51,000 bases of DNA, from contig NC_135563.1 of NCBI RefSeq assembly GCF_964340395.1, forward strand, positions 19,236,151-19,287,150, given 5' to 3'. The DNA comes from Glandiceps talaboti. Its lineage: Eukaryota; Hemichordata; Enteropneusta; Spengelidae. Of the stretch, positions 11,272 to 23,586 are shown piece after piece. Below the pieces are notes generated by a model. That model did no database searches. It saw only the letters and a program-made list of their open reading frames with translations, and was not told the origin of the DNA. A program made the translations under genes and the position numbers. Every line of letters starts with the position of its first letter. Position 1 is the stretch's first letter.

Positions 11272-12445
11272 TTATGAAGTGACCATCATAGACACACAGC
11301 CACGTTGATAGTTGGTTGTATAAGATTTACATCATGCATCATTTATGAATAATTTTATTGAACATCGATGGGTTTTACCACGTAGGAGGGACATTCCGAG
11401 CCACATATATACTTGGTTGTACAGAGTGAACTGTACGTACTGATAACAATATTATGTCAATGTACCAGAGACAGTGAAGAGAACATTGAGGTTTGATTTT
11501 TACTTTTAAAGTGATGTTGAAGGCTTTACTTCGTCACGATGACAAACTATGTCTTATACCTTAAGCTTTCTCTCCGAAAGGAAACACATAGTAAGGGGTC
11601 AATAGTAATTACACGAGTTAGAAGGTGGGAGGGATGGGGAAGTCAGCCTGTGCAACACAGACTTGTCATGTAATCCATAACCTGAATTTATTTTTGTAGT
11701 TGTGTTTATGTGTGCATTCGTCTGCATAAAAAGAATATCAAAGAGAGAAAGTCGAATGAATTTTTTTAAAAACATGGTTTAAATGGTGTCAAACCCGTTG
11801 CCACCATCACCATCACCATCACCACCACCACCACCACCACCACCACCACCACCACATTGTTTTTTATCACTACTACTACCACCGGCGCACCACCATAATG
11901 AATTTGTGTGCTTTGGATTTACTAGTAATTGGTTGAGCTGAAGGCCAGAACTCCCAAAGACTTGATGAGGTCAAAATGATTGTCAGCAGTGATTTTACTG
12001 ATATGTTCAAAAGGTGGCAGTGGTGGGATGTGGCAGTGAAATTTGGAACCGGTGGCAGCGGTGGAATGCCAACCCACCCACTTGTAATTAATACTGAAGG
12101 CTCCTTTTACTTGCTTTTTTTCACACAAAAACTTACAGAAGATTTCGTCTTAGCTTGCAAATGCAATACATTGTAAATGTTGTACCTAGATCAGTGATCT
12201 TTAATGACATTTGTAAACTGAGATGAAATGTCCAATAATGTCTCAAAGATCAGTCCGACTCAATCGTCAGTTGTCATTTTATGTACGTATGAAATATATA
12301 TGTAGATGTAATAGGTGGTAGGTTATAGATTATCCAGTTTTCTTCATTGTGTGATTTATCATGATATTTTGACAAGTACATTTCTTTTAAATCATAGCTT
12401 CTAAATAAGCCAAGTGGTACTTGAATTGTTCAGACTTTGTATTAT
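11272..12445. other. Downstream region of the MGNCCGC ORF, no gene seen
   Basis: Probable 3' UTR followed by intergenic DNA. The only structured segment is the CAC/ACC triplet array near 11800-11855. Confidence 0.6.
11800..11855. repeat. (CAC)n triplet microsatellite
   Basis: caccat units run into about 12 cac/acc units. Confidence 0.95.
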
Positions 12446-12460
12446 ATTCCGTGGAAATAA

Positions 12461-12477
12461 CTGATTGATTGATTGAC

Positions 12478-12508
<31 letters not shown>

Positions 12509-12700
12509 CTGACTGAGTACTGACTGACTGACTGATTGATTGACTGACTGACTGACTGAATGACTGATTAAATGACTGACTGACTGACTGACTGACTGAC
12601 TGACTGATTGACTGACCGACTGACTGATAGACTGGCCGACTGATTAATCGATTGATTGATTGACTGACTGAGTGACTGACTGACTGACTGATTGATTGAC

Positions 12701-12731
<31 letters not shown>

Positions 12732-12735
12732 CTGA
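12461..12735. repeat. Compound (TGAT/TGAC)n tetranucleotide array
   Basis: About 275 bp of interrupted gatt and gact units, directly abutting the 5'-truncated end of the LINE remnant. Confidence 0.95.
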
Positions 12736-12736
12736 C

Positions 12737-13442
12737 TAAAATATCTTTGTTTACAAATATCAAATGAAGACTTGAAGAAAAATATTGACAGTATCTACAA
12801 ACAGGCCCAGCAACGCCTCTTTCTTCTGAGGAAACTTAATAGTTTAAATGTCAGCAACCATGTTCTAGTCTCTGTATATCGTTACTGCATCGAGACTGTC
12901 TTAACTTTTTAACATTGTATCACGGTTTGGTAACCTTTTTGTTAGAGATAAGACAAGACTGTCGAGAATTGTAAATATATGTAGTAGATTTGTAGGGATA
13001 TAAGGCTTACTGAGCTCAGAGAATTATACAAACAGGCTCTCCATAGGAAAGGTCTGTCAATTTTAAATGATCCATCTAATCCATTAAATGATAGGTTTCA
13101 ATATCCGCCTTCAGGTCAACATCTGTGTGTGCCTAGGGCTCAAAAAAATACCTTCAAAAAATAATTTATCCCATCGGCTCTTGCCGTTTTAAACATGAGC
13201 ATGTCTAAAACACTCACTGGGGACAGGGCTCCCACTTCTTCCAAGTCAAACTCATTTATAGCCAGTTACTGAAACGGTTGTTTTAATGTGTCTTTTTTTG
13301 TAAAGTACTTCTTCTGTGGAAGATAGTTTGTTTGATTTACTCATTTGTCTTGTAAGTGGTTTCATTGTTTTTATCGCCTGGTGCCAAAGGCAAATTGCCA
13401 TGTTTTAGTGAACAATAAAGGTATATCTTATCTTATCTTATC
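12737..13442 (+). mobile_element. 3' fragment of a non-LTR retrotransposon (LINE), decayed
   Basis: Translation over 12785-13190 gives recognisable but frame-broken pieces of the C-terminal end of a LINE ORF2, such as IYKQAQQRLFLLRKLNSLNV, VYRYCIETVLTF and KGLSILNDPSNPLNDRFQ. These are the conserved post-RT segments seen in L2/CR1/jockey-like elements. The 3' end has a short palindrome (ggcaaattgcc, 13389-13399), then AATAAA (13414-13419) and a terminal (TCTTA)n tail, a typical LINE 3' end. It is 5'-truncated, contains several stops and is not active. The clade assignment is uncertain. Confidence 0.82.
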
Positions 13443-14671
13443 ATAATTACAAAAATATGAAGGACGTGTCATTCGAAAGTATGCAAATCCTCATAAAATG
13501 ATGTAATATTATTCCAAGTAAGGGAATATCATTCTGATAGTCAAGTCTCTGTGCTAAGACTCGGGGCAAAGATAAAACTGAATGTGTTCTATACCACACC
13601 CTAATTGATACGTTTATGTTTGGAATGTCAAACTATGCAACTGACTCTTCCATTTAAAATGTGTATTGTCATGTGTCATTCAACCCGCTTGCGTATATTA
13701 GCCTTGGAAAAGGAACTACTAAACAAAAATTAAATCCAAAGATATTTACTATAATATTGATTTTATTCAACCATTCAAAAAGGAAGTATTGAACAAAATT
13801 CAAAGTGACTTCACTGCAGCTACAGGACTTCCTATGTATCAGACTATACACTGTGCATGTTTCACAGATATACCGTTAAAGTACTACTGTTATAATAAAC
13901 AAATTGAGAACAGTGGTGGGACTAACCAGGGAATGTTACAACGTTGTAATTGGAAGGAAGGCAGTAAGTTTTAAGAAAACTGGACTGCTATAAAATTAAT
14001 GTTGTTTAATAAGTAACACCACTGTAGAACATAAAGGAGACAGTGACACTGAGACTAGAGTGACAACAAGGCTAAGTTGTTACTGGCTTTGCTAATTGTC
14101 ACTAGCAAGGCTTGTTTATTGCATGAAAAGCCACAGACCCACTAGCAAGACTTGGCCCAATGATTTTCATTCAGGTGTGCACAAAATATCACATGATACA
14201 AAGTGTCTACATTGTCAACAACAACCATCTTAAAACATTCCTAGGGATACATTATTCTATAAATGTGTAATATTCACTAATATATCTAATATCTATTTAC
14301 CTGAAAAATTGATATGTGTGATATCATTTCTTAACTTATTTCACAAGTTTAATAAAATGATTGTTTTGAACCTGGCAGTGATATTACATATTATCACCAC
14401 CTTTTTTTCATAATTACATAAATCCACACAAGTCACCTGCTTGAAGGTAAAACTCGTAAATTTACTATTGTGCATAATTATATACAAATCATCCAAGCAT
14501 CAATTTACAAAATATATCTGTCGGGTGGTGATATTCTCTCGTTGAGTTCTTACTTTGTTAATTATAGAATGTTTTTCAGATTGCACCATTTTTTAGATCA
14601 CCATTTCTTGCTAAATTCAGAAATAATGTACATACCATGTACTATTTTGAATGCTACACAACATCCCACCT
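13443..14671. other. Intergenic stretch, no gene seen
   Basis: No supported exon. Around 13690-13830 the sequence resembles part of the 7.9-10.4 kb duplicated unit (a 'ggaa-gtaataaacaaaaattgaa-c-aaagaaatt' block), suggesting a third, partial and older copy. Confidence 0.45.
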
Positions 14672-14940
14672 GAAGACAGCAGATGAGGTTTGGTCTACAA
14701 ATGTACATTGTGTAACATTCACTTCATTTCATATGTGGACAGCATAACAATTTGGTCTACAAATGTAACATTCACTTCATTTCACATGTGAACAGCATGA
14801 AAATTTTGGTCTACAAATGTAACACTCACTTCATTTCATTTCAACTGTAATCAGCTGATGAAATTTGGTCTACAAATGTAATGTTCACTTAATTGCACCT
14901 GTGAACAGCAGATGAAATAACAGTCTACAAATATAACAAT
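14672..14940. repeat. Minisatellite, five units of 54-61 bp
   Basis: The string ggtctacaaatgta, or a close variant, recurs at about 14692, 14753, 14807, 14866 and 14921. Each is followed by a 'ttcacttcatttca' block and an 'aacagcatgaa' block. It lies about 530 bp past the PYROXD2 stop codon. 14941-15473 shows nothing notable and should include the PYROXD2 3' UTR. Confidence 0.85.
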
Positions 14941-15473
14941 TGCTTTATACAAGTGATCCATCAAGTGCTAATCCAGACTGGATACCAGTCATATAAAGAC
15001 CTGTTTACAGTGCATTCCATATATGAAATACTGCATTGATGTTCCTCTATGCTCTTTGAGTTGAAAAATGTCTCTATCCTAGACTATGCCCAACTTCATC
15101 ATTCACTTATGTTTCAAAGCTGCTCAATTCCAAGGTGTTGAATTTGTTAAAATTATTCAGAAGATATTTTGTTGTTACATAAAGATATATCCAGTCGACT
15201 ACATTTCACAGAATTAACCAAAAAAGACATTAACCTAACCAGAAGTTTAAATTTCGAAAAGAAAATCTATTTTGACAGATATTCAACCTAAAACCTAAAT
15301 TATATGTAAGAAGTAGGAGTGTACTGAAAACCAGTAGCTAAAGTTCCCAATAAACAAAAAAAAATTGAAATACTAAGCAGTAGTAGTAAATATTTTGACT
15401 AAATGTGGTCACCTAAAAGCTGTTCTAAAACCTAAATCGTCTGTTGTCAAATCACAGCAGTATAAAGACATCA

Positions 15474-18400
15474 TTATTTGAGTGATTTAAAATCATCCAA
15501 TGCCGTCAAAGCTGCATTTTTTCCAGGTGATCCCATCACACCTCCACCTATAATTTAAACAAAATCACAGAATCTTAATCAACAGATCCATTGTGGGAAA
15601 TATTTTCAAATAATCTCATATTAAGTTTGGCAATACAATTCACTGTAAAACTTAGAGTTAGCAAAATAGTTATTATATCATACCCCATACCCTTTCACTA
15701 AGAGCTTGTAAAAGAAAAAGATGATACTTTTACCCTTTCACAAAGGGCTAGTAAAATAGTTGTTATACCATAACCTGCACCCTTTCACTTTATATCTGAT
15801 GTGTACATCATTTGACAACATAGAAATCTCCATGGAGCTTCTGAGTAGAAAAATTTGATTTATAAGTACACTGTGATTCTCATGTGGTAATTCCTGTGAG
15901 GGGATGGAGAAGATGGTACTAGGTATGCTGCCAACAACATCATCTACCAACTCCCTAGACTAACATTTTCATGTATTTGGTTGGAGTATTGACAATTACA
16001 AGATATAGGACCTGTTACTTTGCCTGTTTGATGTTGTCATAGAGACTTCCTGAAGTCTCTGGGTACCCAACTGTATGCTATCGGATGATGCTACATACAT
16101 TGTAATAAGTTAAACTGAGATGGCCATTATTTCAGTAGTTTTGATTACAGAAGTTTGGCTAAATGGCGAAAACTAACAGCCCAACAAGCAAATGTTGAAT
16201 CAATATTACAAAATTATTTGAACTTGATTTAACACTGCTTGTCTGCTGGGTAAGTGATTATACCTCTACACGATATCTGATACAAAATTGAAGTCAGACT
16301 ATACCTGGATGTCCTCCACTGCCACATAGATACAATCCCTTGATTGGAGATCTGTAGTTACTATAGGAAGGAGCTGGTCTTGCAAAATACAACTGATCTA
16401 GAGACATAGCACCATGGAAGATATTCTGAAATCCAATTAATCAAGCAAGGCATTCAGTATGGATTATCATTAGACTGCAAGATTCAGTGTTGTGTACGAA
16501 TTTTTTTCAATCACTCATTATGATGACTTGATTCTAGTTGCTTAGCAAATAGGATAACCAAAGATGATAAATCTTTCTGAACTTGCACTGTTTTAAGACT
16601 TCCAATGTTTACACTATCTTGATCATAGAGTGATTAGAATCATACAGAGGAACCACTATCACCCACTTGTGTAATTTATCACACTGAACAACAATAGTTT
16701 AAGTTTTGTGTCTATCTTAGTAAATCGAAGCCTAAATTACCAGAGTCATACCAAAGTTCTCCATAAAGCCTTCATTAAATTACTCACCCCTCCAGTCAGG
16801 CCAAATATTCTCTCCAAGTCTGGTGGAGTCAGAATATCTCTCCCAACAACACTAGCTTTAAAACCTGGAGCATATTTTTCAATAACATCAAATACTGGAC
16901 AAAGAGAGAGAGAAAGAAAAGTATTTGTTAAACAAAATTCATGTGTTATGATTTCTGAACAAAATCTTTGGGGTGAATTTCTCTTTGATTTCATTTTACT
17001 TGCAGTATGGTTTTATAACATATATACATTACATTTATCACCAATCTCAACTGTCAAAACTTAATTATCAAACATTCATGGTTTTATGAAATTCATAGAC
17101 TACATTACAGATTATTTTTAGTGAGTGCAAGGACTTTAGAAACCAAATCCGTAAAGGATGTAATAACACACTTGTTTTTTCACCTCAGAGTGTGAACATC
17201 TTTTTAACGTGTGTGTAATGATAGTTTTTACTACAGCTTTTGTACATAGAAAAGCATTTTGTGTTACCTAGCCATATTTCTTATGACCAGGTTGGACTTA
17301 AAGTTGATCTATCAACAATGATAGTTACATAATGACATAGTACTTTATATCAAACTCTAACAATATACTCACTTTTGTCACCATATACTTCTTTCATATT
17401 CTCATCCCATTCCTGACCACCTTTCAGCGTGTAAGGTGTGTATTGAGTAAAGAGAGAGATCACATGGCAGCCAGGGGGTGCAACAGTAGGGTCACAGGCT
17501 GACGGTATTACCATTTCTATCATTGGCCTACAAAAAACAGAAGTAATCCATTTATCAAAGTTATACTCTGCTTTGTTTCATACCATTTGTTTCACCTATT
17601 TATTCTCTTTTCTGTATATCTTTAGAAACTGACCTGATTGGGTCATGCTTGATAACATATCTTTAGAAAATGACCTGATTGGATCACAGTTGATGACATA
17701 ACGTTTTTGAAACTGACTTGGTAGGTCACATTTGATGACATAACGTTTTTGAAACTGACCTGGTAGGTCACATTTGATGACATAATGTTTTTTGAAACTG
17801 ACCTTGTAGGTATAAGACCCAGAATTGCTTCTTGGTATGCTTCATCTAAATATTCCATGGACTCACAATTCATATGGATAGTACAGCTATGGTGTGGGGA
17901 AGGTGAACCATCAAGGTTATTAGGTATAGCTGTGAAATTAGGCAATTTGTCAACTGCCACTGCAAAAAGATACAAAGTTTGGACTTCAAATATCAACATT
18001 TCACTACATAATGATGTTGAATTCATATTAATTTACATAAACTGTCGCTCTGTAATAATACATGTAATCTTACCTCATTCTGGAGAGTCAAAATATAACA
18101 AGGTCAATTTTTTTCTAATGCATACATATAGTACTATAAATGTAGAATATGGAGTAGAAATCAGTGTTGACCAAAAAATCAAATTATTGTTTATCTTTAT
18201 GGTGCACATAGATGGTTAGTCTGTAAGGTACGCCGTGACGGGGCGCCCTCAACCATCGGCCAACCCCTAACACGTGTGAGAGGAGGCCGATGAGGGCGAA
18301 ACGTCACGACGTATCTTACAGTCTAATAGATGGTAAAATTCTATTTCAGGTACTGGGAATTACAATGACTCAATGTCCATTCATTCATTTGTTGCATTTG

Positions 18401-21400
18401 ACATCTGTTGTATGTAAGTGTATATACTTAATAACCAAATTTCAAAGACAGGGTTACATCTTTTCTTTCTTTAGGTTGAGTTCCATAGATGGAATTGTAT
18501 TTCAATTTTAAGTCTCGGTTCTAATGCAATGTTATTTGGCACAGTAGGCAGTGAGAGTACTGACTGTACAGGGCTATGGAAATACTTCACTGCTACAGAA
18601 GACTACACGAATTCATGTTGTAACCACATCCTGTATATTTTGCTGCCACTGTTTCTTAAGGACAGATATAAAAATTTTGTTTTTGATAATTCCATGGGTA
18701 TCACTTTATATTCAGTGAGGGTAAGATTGTATTTGAAATTCCTTGAAGTTGAAAAGTTTACCAGAAATTAAAACTAAATGCCATCTTGGCTTAGGGATTA
18801 TTGTAAATAAGGGCTTAAATAGTTCAATTCCTAATGATTATGGCTACTTTAGTTCTTACATGATTTGTAAAACTTGAGACTTTGATAAACAGAGATAACA
18901 TCAATAGGTTTTTTTTTAAATTCCTAATTTTTCATATTTTTTATTCTTGTAAAACCATTGAGTGGTATGACAACCTTAAAACATTTTCCCTTTTTCCAGG
19001 AGTGGAAAAAGTACCCTAGTTTACGAGTATGGTTTTCAATAATTAAGAAAAAAGGAAACTTTATTTTGCAAACTTACCGTTGATTTTTGTAACTGGAGAA
19101 GTATAATCAATTTTCCTGATTTGATCTAAGAAATCTTTGGACAAAGCATCTTCTTCTACCAGGTTACAATATGTGACTTTAGGTGTAGCATTTGACAGAA
19201 CTAGTTTGGATCTTACTTCTGTACCATCGGTTAAAACAACACCACAAGCTGATCCATCTGACTGCAGCAATACTCTCTCTACTGGCTGTAGATTACACAG
19301 AGAGGAGAAGACATTTTACATGGTGCAATGCAAGGGACACAGTCTGTAATGTTATGATCTAATATCTGTGCCATTTGACAAAACACCACAAGCTGATCCA
19401 TCTGACTGTTACACAAAAAGGTATACATGTAAATTTCCATGTTCTTATATGTAAATATAGTTGCATCAAGGAAGAGACTGTGCAGATTTGGTAATACTTG
19501 CTGTTATAGCACCCGATACCACCCTCTGGGAACAAAGCCCCACCCATGTCTCCTTCAGTGTAAACTACACCTAGATTTTACCTTGTTTGTGAGTATCGTA
19601 GCACCATGAGACTGTGCAGATTTGGCAATACTGCCTGACACAGCACCCATACCACCCTCTGGGTACCCCCAGGCTCCTTTCATACCATCTATTTCACCCA
19701 TCACATGATGCAATAACACATACCTGTAATATATAATAACAGTAATACACTGATGAATAATTTCTTAATTCATTTTCACCAATGATAATCACCATAATAC
19801 AAAAATGAGGTAATGTGGTGTTGGAGGCAATATATAGGTTGTTACCAGGAGCAAGACCACCTACCTTTATACATGCTATGTAAGATGCTCAGCAAACAGT
19901 GCTAGACACCGGACAGATGTGATTTGTATGACTTTTTTGAAGGCAATTTTACCTTTCACTAAAGGATTTCAGATTACGTCCTCAAGCACATAATATGAAT
20001 GTTTTTATTGACTTCATATGGGAAGTTTAGACAGAAAGTGCAAAGGACCCATGTTTATGGATTTTTTGCAAAAAGAGTGACAAAATTTTGCAGTATAACC
20101 ATGTTCACCTTCCTAAGATTGTGAGATGGGTATACAAAACCATTTTTCATTGTAACTTACCCACTTCCTGGTGTTTTGGGACTCAACATTGCACCAATCA
20201 CGGCATCCGTTGCAAGTGTAGCCTTCAGAGGTTCCGACTCAAACCAGTAATCTAATACCTTTGTTGTTGGTGCAGTAAGTAATTCATAGAATGCAGGGAC
20301 GTCCTTTCCAAGCTTTCTACCTACAAAGATTTGATAATTAATAATTAATAACATTTAATCAAATGGCTGAAATTATGAAATGACTGATTTGATAATACAA
20401 ACATCAACATATTCTATAAATCATTATACTACTGTAACAGTGATCCGCCGGGTCCAAGCTGGGATACAAAGACTGTAGTATGTAAACCATACATATAACA
20501 GAAATCTGCAATTTCAATATCAAATGCCAGACATTGTACTAAATATTCTTTCACAAGGCCTTTAATTGTAGGAAAAAATAGTAAAACATATATCACATTT
20601 TTATTTTATTTGTATAATTTGTGTCCTATAAGTCAAAGGGCTGGATGTGGTTGTTCTTTGTAAACCTTATTTAAGACCAGTATCATTTGCTAAGTTCACA
20701 TAAGACACCTTCATAAACAAATAACATAAGATAACACAAGGAGAATATATGGTTGTATATGGTTGTATATGTGAATAGCAAATTGCTATAACACTGCTGG
20801 TATTATGTAATATGTTATGTAATTCAGCTTTGACCAGAGAGTAATTTACTGAAAGACATATTTACATTCAGATACTCTTACTAATATAAAGACATTGTAT
20901 TTATTCCCTTTAAAGCCTCACTTTGGATCAGGATTAAAACATGGATGTAAAATTCAGTGGTTTGGCAGGGTTATGGAAAAAGGTCACCCAGAACAAAAAA
21001 AAATGATTCCATGTAATCCTTATTAAGATAACACTAATGTGATGACTTGGGATTGAAACATAGCCCTTTAAATTCATTTATGTTCATCATGAAACAACTA
21101 CGCACAAAATCAAACTGGATTTGATGTCAATTATTACAGTATAAAATTTGGTTAAAAATATCAGAAACAGTAAATTGACATTTTATGATTATCTGCATTC
21201 AGAATCAAATTATAGTAATTAAACTATTTGTAAATGAGCCTGTTAGTTCTCATATGACATATAAACTTTTTCCTTAAGTCTCTTTGAAAAGTGAACCTGT
21301 ACATGTCTGTGTGTCATACAGGATGCAATATTTGCACATACCAGTGGCTACAGCTGCCTTGACAGGTTGCAAAGCCTTGAACCGATCTATCAATGATCCT

Positions 21401-23123
21401 TTCATTAGCTTATCTATATCAACAGGTGCAGCATCTAATAATGGCTCTATAGCATCGGCTAAATGACTGATGACTTCCTCATACTCAAAAAATGCCTGGA
21501 AGAATTGAATAAAAGACATCATATATATACACACTAACTCTGTTACGTACACAGGCACATAACATATAAAGTAGATATCAGGACGGTTTGGAAACATGAA
21601 AACATACTGAAATCCTTCTAAACTCTTATGACACCTACTGAGGTCTCCTAGAACCATCCTGACTTAGCATATCTCCAGGAGGTCTCTTAAAACACATGCA
21701 CACGATTTCCTGGTTGAATGAAAAAAATATTGGGCAATACAATAATTAGACATCTTCAACCATAAGTCATGAAAAATTTGGTTCAAAGACAATGTCTAGG
21801 CTTGTGATATAATATTGGTTATACATTACCTCAGCATCTTTAGCAGAGAATTTTGCAATTTCTTTTCTGGTTTCTTCCTTGTTTTGTCCCAGCAGAAGGT
21901 AACTATTTTTACCATCCAAAATAGGGGTGAAGGAAAAGCTATCTCGTAAGTGCACTTTGAGACCATGTTTCTGTCAAAAAAAGACAAGTTACAAGGCTAT
22001 GACAGACATGACATAAAGTTTGTCAACAAACCAAAAGATATTCATCCTACCATGCATGTCAGTGTTTTGCTAAGGTTGGAGAACCCTAGTAACAGAAAGG
22101 GAGAAAGTGGCAAAAATGACAGTGTTTCTCCATACAGTCTATGGTAATTTTGTTTGGGAACCCAGGTAAAATGACATGGGAATCTAAATAGATTTTACCT
22201 ACATTAATACCACCCTTAGCAAAAACACTGCATACGTTAACTACTGAAATTTTACACTCAATACCTTTAGTTCCAAATCCTTGTAAATTTGTGGTCTCAG
22301 CAAACTCAGAAGATAGGAACACCTTGAAAACTTGAAACCTGGTAAAAACAGAAAGTATGAAAATTGTATCCATGAAGGAAAAGGTCGGCAGAAATTGTCA
22401 AGATAACCATCAATGTCTTCCAAACTTAAAAGTAAAGAATTTAAAACTAATGCCAACATTTGGGTTATGTGACTCTTTAGGAAGAGGGTAGCTAATTTTG
22501 TAAGATTTATTCACATTCCAGCCAATTTAGTGGACAAAATTGATACCGTGTCAGCATAATGAACCAAGATTCTCTGTTCTTGGTCTCTAACTTAAAGTAT
22601 ACTGAAGATATCACTGATCAGTGCCAGTGATCACTGAGCCCTTTAAGAAAGACACTGCATAGCATAGATGCCAAGGAAAATAAATATCATCAAGCTAGAA
22701 GGTCTTTATTCCTAATGTCATTCAAGTACAGTAATCTGTTTCTACTCCTACCACCACCACCACCACCACCACCACCACCACCACCACTACCACCACCATC
22801 ACTTTACTGCTATATAAATGTAACATTTGTTTATTACATTACAATGGCACACCTGGTATAATTTCTTCAGTGACTGCAGCTCCACCAATCAGATGTCTTC
22901 TTTCTAGAACCAGGGTTTTCAATCCATTCTTCTGTAAGTAAGCTGCCTGTTGATTGAAATTTACATAAATTTGCAGTCACATGAATTTGCAAGGTGTATA
23001 CATGCACATATGTACATGTATATACATACATACATACATACATACATACATACATACATACATACATACATACATACATACATACATACATACATACATA
23101 ACACACACATACATAGACAGGCA

Positions 23124-23165
<42 letters not shown>

Positions 23166-23586
23166 AGTACACACACACGAGGTCAACAAGGTCAGTGTCC
23201 TCCCTGACCTATCAATTACAAGACTAAGTGCAATCACCTGATTGATTTCATTTATCATTCAGTAAACCTATCATAGGTTTTATCATGTAATGTGACATGT
23301 TGATATCACTAATTGATTTCAGTGGTTTAGCCTGGTACCAGAGTGACAGTCAACATTATAGACATAGACATTATTTCCCTAAACGCTAAATCTTCCAATC
23401 CAATATTACACTAAATGTGCTACTTACAGTGACTAATCCATTGTGACCAGCTCCAATAATGATAGCATCATAGTCTTGATTCAGTGCATCACTCCTGACT
23501 GATGCAGACACACTAAAACTTCTGGCTAGGTTAGCTTGTAAACAGCGCCCTCTAAGTTGACTCCTCAGTAACACCTTGAAACTCAT
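15474..23586 (-). CDS. PYROXD2: Pyridine nucleotide-disulfide oxidoreductase domain protein 2 (complete)
   Basis: Mitochondrial FAD-dependent oxidoreductase of the phytoene-desaturase/amine-oxidase fold. Its substrate is not established; the human protein is linked to mitochondrial function. Coding exons (minus): 23428-23586, 22853-22946, 22265-22338, 21830-21970, 21342-21495, 20161-20320, 19582-19723, 19078-19285, 17803-17959, 17373-17527, 16788-16894, 16305-16425, 15474-15547. They sum to 1,746 bp, giving 581 aa as I recall for the human protein. The N-terminus is a basic mitochondrial-type presequence. The FAD-binding Rossmann motif GAGHNG is at residues 45-50. [14 protein letters not shown], the LLDAAPVD block, [33 protein letters not shown] and the C-terminal [13 protein letters not shown] are all conserved. 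Every junction keeps frame. It pairs head to head with ATP6V0E. Oddities: decayed extra exon 7/8 copies in intron 7, and a minisatellite built on the exon 9 donor. Confidence 0.97.
17615..17810 (-). repeat. Splice-donor-containing minisatellite, units of 41-43 bp
   Basis: On the minus strand the exon 9 end and the start of intron 9 (ACCTACAAG|GTCAGTTTC) recur four more times downstream at 42-bp spacing. Donor-like boundaries are at 17760, 17718, 17675 and 17634, compared with the true one at 17803. Units are linked by a 'gttatgtcatcaaatgtg' block. At least two copies read CAG|GTCAGT, closer to consensus than the genuine AAG|GTCAGT. Confidence 0.92.
18217..18325. mobile_element. Palindromic MITE with 9-bp target duplication
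   Basis: The inverted arms read TAGTCTGTAAGGTACGCCGT from the left and TAGACTGTAAGATACGTCGT from the right. They extend through a 'gccctca...atcggcc' block to a central loop near 18262-18284. The identical 9-mer ATAGATGGT flanks both ends (18208-18216 and 18326-18334). The 109-bp element is clearly more GC-rich than its surroundings and has no ORF. A 9-bp duplication suggests a Mutator-like transposase (inference). It lies in PYROXD2 intron 8. Confidence 0.8.
19365..19530 (-). pseudogene. Decayed extra copies of PYROXD2 exons 8 and 7 within intron 7
   Basis: Segment 19365-19408 nearly repeats part of exon 8 (shared string caccacaagctgatccatct, compare about 19240-19260). Segment 19471-19530 nearly repeats part of exon 7 (gagactgtgcagatttgg and taccaccctctggg, compare 19607-19665). 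Small indels break the reading frame of the exon 7 copy just after its GG-I-G residues, and no matching splice borders remain. Order on the minus strand is exon 7, copy of 7, copy of 8, exon 8. Confidence 0.85.
20910..21075. repeat. Dispersed repeat, family II copy
   Basis: In the PYROXD2 intron between exons 6 and 5. It aligns by eye with 2040-2190 and 23700-23825; shared strings include gataacactaat and a 'gtgact-gg-attgaaacatagc' box. Confidence 0.5.
22060..22230. mobile_element. MITE with CAGTG terminal inverted repeats (family I)
   Basis: It begins CAGTGTTTTGCTAAGG and ends with the inverse of CAGTGTTTTTGCTAAGGG. It is 171 bp, has no ORF, and occupies most of the 294-bp PYROXD2 intron 3. 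CAGTG ends suggest a hAT-like origin, but I see no clean 8-bp target duplication, so the superfamily is open. Confidence 0.7.
22748..22799. repeat. (CCA)n triplet microsatellite
   Basis: About 16 cca/acc units in PYROXD2 intron 2. Confidence 0.95.
23022..23163. repeat. (CATA)n then (CA)n microsatellites
   Basis: About 19 cata units to 23100, then a short mixed spacer and about 19 ca units to 23163, in PYROXD2 intron 1. ORFs reading THTH or YIHT here are repeat artefacts. Confidence 0.97.
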
